This document shows, in pieces, positions 1 to 8,601 of a DNA stretch of 27,465 nucleotides; position 1 is the first letter of the stretch; each line of letters begins with the position of its first letter. The position numbers and the translations under genes are program-made. Origin of the DNA: Reclinomonas americana ATCC 50394 (Eukaryota; Jakobida; Jakobea; Jakobida); NCBI GenBank assembly GCA_048213135.1, contig PS015317.1, positions 5,253-32,717 on the forward strand. The letters run 5' to 3'. The notes beneath the pieces are model-generated. The model searched no databases. It was not told where the DNA came from and saw nothing but the letters and a program-made list of their open reading frames with translations.

Positions 1-3000
1 CGGTCCTGAGCAAAGGTGCCACTGCGCCGGTATGCCGAGTCGCGTGCATTGGGCGCCCGTGATGCTCGTCGCTCTGCAACGCGATCGATGAGAATCGCGC
101 ATCAAAGAGAAGCAGCAGAACACCACGCACACACACACACACGCACGCACTCAAACATACACACATGGAGAGGACAGGCGAGGCTAGAGAAGAGAGAGAA
201 AGTGAGTGAGAAAGAGAAAGAGAGAGGGGGAGAAATACACGAGAGAGAGCGAAAGGTGCCGTTATGAGTTGAGAGTCGTCTCGAAAGCGCGACGCAATCT
301 TCTCCCCCTCTCTCTTTCTCACTCGTTTACTCTCTTCTCTTCTCTTGCTTCTCCTTTCTCCTCTCTAACATACACACTCTCTGTCTCTCTTCTTCTTATT
401 CTTCTTCTTCTCTAGCTTCTCCTGTCTTCTGTAGCACGCACTCTCTCTCCGTCTCTCTTCTTCTTCTTCTTTTTCTCTTTTTTCTTTTGCTTCACCCGTC
501 TTTTCTCTAACACACACTCTCTGTCTCTCCTTCTCACTCTCCAATTCTTTCTCCTTTTGCTCTTGCTTCACCTGTATTCTCTCTAACAAACACACACACA
601 CACACTCAGTCTCTCCTTCTCTCTCCTTCTTCTTCATCTTCGTCTTCTCTACCCGAGCCTCTTCTGTCACCATACACACTCTCTCACTCACTTACTCTCT
701 CCTTCCCCCTTCACTCCCTCCCTCTCCCCCTTTCCCCTTCCTCTCCCTTCCCCCTCCTCCCCCTCCTTTTCACTCACCATCACCACGCTTGCTCTCGCGC
801 AACCGCCAATTAAAGTACAGCGCCGTGTGCAAAATCTCATCGAAAACCAAATAAAGTGTCTCGTCGCGCAGCTCGGTACCCTGTCGAACACAGTGAGCAT
901 CACTCGCATCTTCCTCCCCCTCCTTCCCCTTAATCTGCGTAACCTCCACGCCGCTCTCGTAGGCGTCGACCAGCGAGGCCAAAATCGACACGCACACCGC
1001 GCGATCCTTCTCGCTGCCGTTCACGTAGCGCTTGACTTCGGCGATAAACACCGGCAGCACAATGCGACGCGACTCCTCCTGCACCAGCAAGTCGCTGCCG
1101 CACAATTTGCGAATCAGTTCCAGCTTGCCGACCACATGATTGCCTTTGATGTCGTGACGCTGGTCGGCCTCGATGTAGCTGACCACGAAATGCGCAATCT
1201 CCGAGTGCGAGAACGAGCCGGCCAGCGCTTCGAACATGGTGCTGATGTGCTGTGTGTGATGGAAAGAGTGGTGGTTAGCGAGTGGAAAGAGGGGAGAGAG
1301 AGAGACAAGAGACAGAGCGCGCGCGACTCACCTTGACTGTCTTGTCTTGCACGGCAATGACAAACGGCGGTTCACGCAGTCGCATCATGTCACACAGCGC
1401 CTTGTTCAGGTTCTCCACTTGCCGCCGGAACAAATTGGTCTCTTCGGCCGTGGTACGCGATGGGCCATCGAGAATCGAGTCTGTCGAGCACATGTGAGCA
1501 ATTCACCAAGCAACAGCCGAGTCCATCATCACACACAGACCGGAAATGGACGAGCGACCAATGATGGAGACCGTGCGACTCTGCAAGTCCCACTTGAGCT
1601 TCGAGGCAATGACGAAGCGGAACATGTAGTCCAGAGCCTGCGCGTGAGGGGATGAGGAAGCCGACCCGACTTCTGGTGCACTTCACTGTCACCGACAACG
1701 CACCTTGGTCAACTTCATGACCACATCCTTGTGGGAGCTGTCGGCGACATTCTGCAAATCCGACATCATGCAGTCCAGCAGCTTGATGTGCACACCGCTA
1801 AAAGTAAAGAAGCGCTCAATGTACTGGTCCAGGATCACGCGACAGTTGGCGAATTTGGTGCCGGACAGTTGGCCAATTGTGTACACCAAGTCGTCGTAGC
1901 TGCGCGACGGGTGAGTGACACAACGAGGGGAAACGAGTCTCAGAGAAGGAGACGCAACACAAGACGGCACACGGACTCCTCTTGCCGCGACATGAGAATG
2001 TGGAAGAGGGCATCGAAAATCTCGCGCAAAAACTGCACAGCGTTTCGTGAGTGTCACCTGCTTCTTGACTATCGAGCAACCACACAAACCTTGACGCTCT
2101 CTGTAAAATCAATGAATGAGAAGCGGCGTAGCAGCTCCTCCAGGTCGCCGCGGTACGAGCGCCACTTGAGAAGGCTGTTGAGACACTCTGTGGGAGGCAC
2201 AGGCTTCGGGTGAGCTCAAAATCGAATACACAATCGTGAAGGAGAGCCGTACCGTCTTGCGTGACACGAGTGGAGACCAGTCGCGTGCGAATGCGGAGCA
2301 CCTCCTTTCGCAGGCCTTGCATCTCCGCTTGCTCAGCTGGGCGGGCGAATAAGAAGTGAGCACTGAGACTCTTCACTCACACAGGAGATGCCAGTGAAAT
2401 CTCACCAGCCGACACGCGAATCAGGTCCTTGAGGGGAATGTTGGCCGCCGGCCCCGATGTCCGCAGCATGGGCACCGAAGAGACGCCATCTGGCACAATC
2501 AAGCCGTCCTGTGTTGCCACCTTGAACAGGCCAAAGGCGATGGGGTCCGGTTGGTGAAGCTTGTCTGTGGGGGGAGGGAGGAAGGGAGAAGGGAGAAGGG
2601 AGAAGGGAGAAGGGAGGAAGGGAGGAAGGGAGGAAGGGAGTAAGGGAGGAAGAGAGGAAGAGAGGAAGAGAGGAAGAGAGGAAGAGAGGAAGAGAGGAAG
2701 GGAGGGAAGGGGGAGGAGGGAGGGAAGGAAGGGAAGGGAGGGAAAGAGACGGGGAAGACGAAGCGAATGAGAAAAGAGGAGAACAGATAAGTAGGGGGAA
2801 GGGAAGGAAAGAGGGAGAGAAAGAAATAAGGAAGCCGGAAAGGGAAGGAGGAAGGGAGGAAGGAAGGAAGGGAGGAAGGGAGCACGGAGGAAGGGATCAC
2901 GTGGAAGGAGGAGGAAGGGAGGAGGGAGGAAGGGAGGAAGAGAGGAAGGGAGGAATGGGGAGTATGGGGTAGATCGAAAGAGAAAGAGGGAAAGAGAGAG

Positions 3001-6000
3001 AGAGAGAGAGCGTGTGTCAGTCAAGCGCAACAACAGTCGACTGTCGCCTACGACGCGACGCAACGAGGCTTCAGCGACACGTGGTACAGCATGACAAACA
3101 CCCACGAGTGTTCAAGCACATTCTTCTCCACCGAGAAACGGATGGTTTCGCGCCATTGCGGCGTGGTGACGTGATAGTACACCGACGAGCGGTACTCGGT
3201 GACGGCGTCGAATCCGGACGCACGGCGAAGCGAGTTCTGCGGTTGTGAGAGAAATGGTAAGAGGGAGAGGAAAGAAGAAGAGAGGACAAGAAAAGAAACG
3301 CACCGGGATAATGTCACCGCTTCCATTGACCAGGGCAACAGACACCTCCACGCTCTTGGATTCGGCGCCCATGGTGCCGGATTCTGGAGTGGAGAGCGTC
3401 AGAGCCAGCAAAATGCGTGATATGCGCACGACGATAAACTCACCAAGCGTGACATAAAAGTCATTGCGGAACTCGGTCGGCTCAATGACTTCGGGGAAGC
3501 CGAACTTGGGCGTCCGGTTCACTTCCTGCACACGCAAGCATCGGCAGCGAGTGACGACAAAGGAGAAGACAGGAAGGTTGTCACGAAGATGCACTCACCC
3601 TCAGAGCCGGATTCTCGGCCAGAATCTGGTCCAAAGTGCCGGGGAACATGGTGACGCCCACGCGCAATGCGGCAGGACGTTGTGGTCGTTCCATGCCACC
3701 GGCGTTGTCGATCAGCACTGCGGGAGGGAAGGGAAGGGTGGGGCACCGTGAGAATAACCGAAAGGGAGCATGCAAGAAAGTAATGAAAGAAATGCAAAAA
3801 AGAGAGAATGAGAGAAAACTTACAAACGAGGAAGAGTGAGGGCGCAGATGAATGGGAAGGAATCGCAAGAAAGAAAGAGACAGATATGCTGAACACGGCA
3901 AAGAGAGAGATAGGGAAACATAGAAATGAACCTCGGAGAAAGTGAGAAGAGAGCACACCGTGGGGAAAGGAAATGCAGGGATACTGAGTATGAAGAAATA
4001 AGAAAGCGAGAGAGAGAGAGAGAGATACATAAGACCGAAGAGCCGAAGGAGCGGACGAAAAAGTGACAAGAAGAGACCGCAACGCCAACCACGGCAGCGG
4101 GAATGAGGGACAGTGAGAGAGTACACACAGAGAAAATCGTACTGTGCCGCCCTTCTACTGTCAACGCAACAGTCATGCGCCATGGCAAAACTGCCCTCAT
4201 CACGAGGGCACATGAAATCGAGTGGCTCCGGCATCCACTCCTGCTCCTCGGCGAGATCCGTGCGCAGTACTTGGCCGGCCAGCGGCAGCACAGCGATGGC
4301 GTACGGGCGGAGATAATCAGTCTGCATATCAATTAAGAAATGAGTTCGAGAGAAGGCAAGCACACACGACAAGGGACACACACACTCTCTCAATTCTCCT
4401 GCCTCTCTCATTCTCTTACGGTCATGCAGCTCTCTCTCTCTCTCTCTCTCACTGTTTCTCTCGTCTCTCACTGCTCCTATTGAGTACTCAATAGTTATAT
4501 GCGAAACAGGGGTGTTGAGAAATTACATGTGCATGCCTGTCTGTCTTTGTACGTGTGTCTCTCTCCGTGAGTGCGAGGCTGACACGAGCGAGGGAGCGAG
4601 AGAGAGCGATGACGATTTCGAGCGCTGTTCGTGAACTGTGAGGATCTGTAACGCACCCTTGCACCCGGACGAATCGGCTGATCCTGATGCACAGCGCCCT
4701 GGCGATAGACGCGCACCACCAGGCACAGTCGCGAGTTGACATCGTCGCGCACAATGTCGGTGAAAATGGTGCGCAGATTGCCCAGCAGCTGGCGATCCAC
4801 CGGAATGCCCGTGTCGGCCAGCTTCACACCGTAGTCCTCGGTGAGGAACTGTCGCTTCTCCATGCTGTAGAGCGACAGGAAGACGTGCATTGGCTCGCCC
4901 GTCTGCGCATGGGAAGCGGAACGAAAAGGCAAGATCAGAAATGAGGTGATGAACGTGCAACGAGTTGGTGGCCAGGCGCAACATTAAACGACATGCTCTT
5001 GATGTCCACCATGAAGGCGTACGAGCCGTCGGACAGCTCCAGGCGGTCGGCAGCACCCGACATGCCGGCTGAGGGTGCCTTGTTGGCTGGTGCGCGGCGC
5101 TGTGGATGTACAATCATGGGCACATACAAAGGGCAAAGAAAGAGAGAAGGAGGGAAAGGGGGAGAGGGAGAATGGGAGAGGGAGGGAGGGGAGAGGGGAG
5201 GGGAGAGGAGAGGAGAGGGAGAGGAGAGGAGAGGAGAGGAGAGGAGAGGAGAGGAGAGGAGAGGAGAGGAGAGGAGAGGAGAGGAGAGGAGAGGAGAGGA
5301 GAGAGAGAGAAGAGANNNNNNNNNNNNNNNNNNNNNNNNNNNNNNNNNNNNNNNNNNNNNNNNNNNNNNNNNNNNNNNNNNNNNNNNNNNNNNNNNNNNN
5401 NNNNNNNNNNNNNNNNNNNNNNNNNNNNNNNNNNNNNNNNNNNNNNNNNNNNNNNNNNNNNNNNNNNNNNNNNNNNNNNNNNNNAGGGAGAGGAAGAGAA
5501 AGAGAAAGAGAAAGAGAAAGAGAAAGAGAAAGAGAACGAGAAAGAGAAAGACGGAGAGCGAGAGGGAGAGGACAAATAGAGGGAAAACAGCACGCGGTCA
5601 CACGCCATGACAATCATCACCCACACGCACCCCTTTCCTCCCGCTAATGAGATCGCTCTTGCGCTTCTCCTCCATGCGCCGGTGTTGCTCGTCGAGCAGC
5701 TTGCGTTGTTGTTCCGTGTGCTACGCACGCACACCACCGCCGTCAGCACAGACTCAACACGACAATCTCCACACACACACACACCGCACCTGACGGAAGA
5801 GCTCCACCACACCAGTGTTGAATTCGTCGGCACGCTGACCCTTCTTCTCGCCCTTGGACACACGCACAATCATGTCGAGGTCGAGCATGCGTGAGCCTTC
5901 CTCGATTTGCTTGATGATGCGCACTTTGAGTTCCTCGCGTTGTGCCTGAAAAAGGATAAGTGAGCAAGAGACGAGGAGTGCTTGGTATACGGAGGTTGTG

Positions 6001-7751
6001 CACATACTTCAGAGATGCCCGCGGACATGATCTGCTTGCGCCAGTCGACCAGGTTGGTCATGCGCTTCTTCAGCATGTCGTACTCGCTGTGGCGTCCGTC
6101 CTGCGGCGGTGGAGGGGAAAGGGCAAGAGGGGGGGAAGGGGATGAGGAGATGCGCGAAGTCGTTGACGGGCAGCAGGGCAACGAGATCAAAAAGAGGGGG
6201 GATTGCACAAGGCATGAAATAAGCACAAGGGGAAAAGGAAAAGGAAGAGAAAGAAAACATGGACAAAAGGAAATGAAATTCGAGTTGGGAGGGGAAGAAA
6301 GACACACATAGAGGGAACGGAATTCAACAACACGAATGCCAGGGAAGAGAAGAAAAGCGAAACATGGGCAGCATGGAAGGAGCGAAGCAGGAATGTGAAA
6401 TAGGCGACAAGACAAACTTGGGGCAACACGGCAAAGAGGTCAACAGCACAGAGACCGCGGAAAAGGAGAAACAGCAAACATGAGCGGAGACGGGGTGGGC
6501 GCAGTTCACGCTGAGAAAGAACAGCGGAAGGAATGGAAGCGGATGGAGTGAGAGCGAAAGAACGAGAAGAAAGAACAGAAGACAGAAGAGAGTAAGAGGG
6601 ACAGGTAAAGACGACGTGAAGCATCCCTTCTCCCGCCTCACCTGCGCCAGCTTCTTCAACTCCAGTCCCCACTCGCGCAGCACATCAATCATTTCGTTCA
6701 CCAGTGGGTCCTCATTCTGTGTGAGACCTACAGAACGAAGAGCCGCTGAATCGCCATGAGGCCTCGAAGCAGGGATGGGAGAAACAAAGAACGCGGCGTG
6801 TATGGGCGCACACCAACCTGCATGGGCGAGGGCGGCCTCGAGTGTGCCGTCGACCAACTCGATGTAGTTGACGGGGAAGATGCCCTTTTTCTTGGCGGAG
6901 ATGAGGTAGCCCTTGAACCTGCACGAAGGGGAAGGGGAAAGTGAGAAGAGGAAGGAGGGAGAGGGGAGAGAAAAGAGGGTGGACTTTGCTTTCTCGTATT
7001 CGTAATGCATTAAGAGAGTGCACACGTGTGTGCGTGGGAGTCACAAACGTTTGCCATGCATCAGAACGTCACTAACGAGTGTGTTCAAGTGTGCAGGTGA
7101 TGAGCGTGCCAATGCATAGATAATCACTTTCTGAAGGCAAGATGTGCATCATGACGCTCTGATCCTCGTGCACTGTCTCCAAGAGCGAGTGCGCACGAGT
7201 GCGGGAAAACGTGTTTCAACAAGCGCAAACACACAATCGCTCAGACTGTGGATAATCTCTTTCTGCGCGTCTGAAGACAAACTGTGCAACATGACGCTCT
7301 GATCCTTGTGCACTGTCTCCAGAGCGAGTGCGCACGAGTGTGCGTGCGACAGCGCTTGCACGAGCGCGCCAATGCATAGACAATCTCATTCTGTGCGTCT
7401 GAAGACAAGCTGTGTATCCTGACGATTCCATCCTCGTGCACTGTCTGCAAAAGTGAGGAGTGCGTGCGTGCGGGAGAACGAAATTAACACGCGATCTATT
7501 AGCCTCACTGCCTGTGCATGCGTCCGAAGACCGAGCTGTGCAAATGCGCATGTGATTGGGCGACATCCTCACAGCCTCTCTTCTGTGCCTGTGGACTCTC
7601 GTCTTACTCGCTCACAGCCTCACTGTCCGCCCGTGCTTCCCCTTTCTGCGTGCTTGCACGCACCATCCACCCTTCTCCTCTCGCACTTCCACGATATCGC
7701 CCTTGTTCAGTGACAGTTGATGCCGTCCGTTCGCAGCAAACGGATACACAG
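1..7751 (-). CDS. DOCK: DOCK family Rac guanine-nucleotide exchange factor (SH3-bearing DOCK-A/B type), N-terminal part
   Basis: Seen: a phase-consistent chain of 22 minus-strand exons (7664-7751, 6818-6918, 6642-6727, 6008-6100, 5790-5945, 5631-5720, 4983-5099, 4657-4902, 4171-4321, 3599-3717, 3444-3525, 3304-3383, 3065-3236, 2406-2564, 2253-2336, 2090-2187, 1977-2032, 1704-1899, 1541-1637, 1332-1480, 778-1249, 1-73), about 988 codons. In order they give an SH3 domain (LSLNKGDIVEVREEKGGW joined to FKGYLISAKKKGIFPVNYIEL), a helical linker (VDWRKQIMSAG, RMLDLDMIVRV), the DHR-1/C2 domain (FGFPEVIEPTEFRNDFYVTL through TEYRSSVYYHVTTPQWRETI), then armadillo-like helices (LLKWRS, FLREIFDALFHILM). 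Known: DOCK proteins bind phosphoinositides through DHR-1, ELMO through the SH3 side, and load Rac through DHR-2. Inferred: DHR-2 lies beyond position 1. The start codon is not found; a weak candidate first exon ends at 7796. The exon at 1-73 fits the phase but shows no clear family resemblance. Confidence 0.93.
74..777 (-). repeat. Long CT/GA-rich DOCK intron with CA microsatellite
   Basis: A 704-nt stretch between the exon ending at 778 and the candidate exon at 1-73. The plus strand is almost pure pyrimidine from 300 to 775 (CT and CTT runs, with CA repeats near 126-150 and 585-605). The minus-strand donor GTGAGT sits at 772-777. Long open frames here come from the lack of stop codons in CT-rich sequence and are not genes. 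Confidence 0.7.
2565..3064 (-). repeat. DOCK intron filled with GGAAG/GGAAGA purine tract
   Basis: A 500-nt intron (donor GTTGCG read on the minus strand, acceptor CAG at 2565-2567) lying inside the DHR-1 region of the DOCK gene. Positions 2570-3010 are a nearly unbroken polypurine tract on the plus strand built of GGAAG and GAGGAAGA units. Splicing it out restores the DOCK alignment in phase. Confidence 0.75.
3718..4170 (-). other. Long DOCK intron, purine-rich, no gene seen
   Basis: A 453-nt intron with donor GTTGCG on the minus strand. It is purine-rich on the plus strand and has a short GA run near 4009-4024. The continuous reading frames across it are low in complexity, rich in S, L and F, and not conserved with DOCK. 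Confidence 0.65.
4322..4656 (-). other. Long DOCK intron with CT/GA tracts
   Basis: A 335-nt intron between the exons 4171-4321 and 4657-4902. It holds a CT run near 4431-4450 and nothing that looks coding. Both flanking exons keep the DOCK reading phase when it is removed. Confidence 0.65.
5100..5630 (-). repeat. DOCK intron with GAGGA hexamer/pentamer array and assembly gap
   Basis: A 531-nt intron. Positions 5150-5315 are an array of GAGGA-type purine units and 5485-5570 an array of GAGAAA units on the plus strand, with an N run from 5316 to 5484 between them. The gap falls inside the repeat, so the true intron length is unknown, but the flanking exon phases agree. Confidence 0.75.
6101..6641 (-). 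other. Long DOCK intron, no gene seen
   Basis: A 541-nt purine-rich (plus strand) intron between the exons encoding the helices just after the SH3 domain. Open frames across it encode only S/L/F-rich low-complexity sequence. No repeat unit stands out. Confidence 0.6.
7085..7560. repeat. Diverged tandem repeat, unit about 126-140 bp, 3-4 copies
   Basis: Related blocks recur at 7151, 7291 and 7421 (around GACGCTCTGATCCT and CGTGCACTGTCTCC), with a decayed fourth copy near 7519-7550. Each copy also carries TGCATAGA.AATC and CTGAAGAC elements. The array fills most of the 745-nt intron (6919-7663) that splits the DOCK SH3 domain. Similar peptide strings on the minus strand come from repetition, not from coding sequence. 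Confidence 0.8.
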
Positions 7752-8601
7752 CTGCAGGCGGCGAAAAACAACATGATCAGCATGCGGAAATACACAAAGG
7801 CCCTCTGAAACTCGTCGTGGCGCACGAGAGAAAGAGGAAGAGAGGGAAGGAGAGGGAGAGGGGGGAGGAGGGAGGAGGGAGGAGAGAGGGAGGGAGGGAG
7901 TGTGTGAGTGAGTGAGTGAGGGAGAGAGAGATAAGAGCGAAACAACTGAAATGAAATCAGTCTCGTCCCCCCTTTCTCTCTCTCAGCCTCCACTCTCATG
8001 TGTGTGTAAGTGTGTGTGTGTGTGTGTGTGTGTGTNNNNNNNNNNNNNNNNNNNNNNNNNNNNNNNNNNNNNNNNNNNNNNNNNNNNNNNNNNNNNNNNN
8101 NNNNNNNNNNNNNNNNNNNNNNNNNNNNNNNNNNNNNNNNNNNNNNNNNNNNNNNNNNNNNNNNNNNNNNNNNNNNNNNNNNNNNNNNNNNNNNNNNNNN
8201 NNNNNNNNNNNNNNNNNNNNNNNNNNNNNNNNNNNNNNNNNNNNNNNNNNNNNNNNNNNNNNNNNNNNNNNNNNNNNNNNNNNNNNNNNNNNNNNNNNNN
8301 NNNNNNNNNNNNNNNNNNNNNNNNNNNNNNNNNNNNNNNNNNNNNNNNNNNNNNNNNNNNNNNNNNNNNNNNNNNNNNNNNNNNNNNNNNNNNNNNNNNN
8401 NNNNNNNNNNNNNNNNNNNNNNNNGAAACAACACAAACAAAGAGCACGCGTGCGTTCTCTGATGCTCTTTTGTGAGGAGAAAGAGTGTGGAAAGACGTGC
8501 GCGCGCGCGCAGAGTTTTGCGAGTGAGTGAGTGAGGGTTACCGGCCTGCGGGTCACCGTGCGGATTGTTCGCGCGTGACCCATTGCATTTTCCCGCCTTC
8601 G
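7752..8601. promoter_or_regulatory. Divergent spacer between the DOCK and C2-like genes, with assembly gap
   Basis: The DOCK gene runs left from here and the C2-like gene runs right from 8602, so this stretch should hold the promoters of both and the missing first DOCK exon or exons. It contains GA and GT/CA tracts, an N run from 8036 to 8424 that begins inside a GT microsatellite, and a GC-rich segment at 8500-8600 just before the proposed C2-gene ATG. A possible DOCK first-exon end (minus strand, reading RRVSEGL) is at about 7796-7830. No core promoter motif is convincing. Confidence 0.45.

Noticed and set aside
2377-3105. Ser/Leu/Pro-rich minus-strand protein of 242 residues
   Set aside because: This is the translation of a GGAAG polypurine intron within the DOCK DHR-1 region, not a gene.
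7085-7560. CRISPR-like array
   Set aside because: Repeats are long, diverged and contiguous, with no short identical repeats alternating with unique spacers, and no cas-like gene nearby.
7149-7572. Repeated minus-strand peptides (TVHEDQSVM, HSLSSDAQ) as a repeat protein or SH3 exon
   Set aside because: They arise from the 126-140-bp array. The true SH3 exon was found at 7664-7751 with matching phase.
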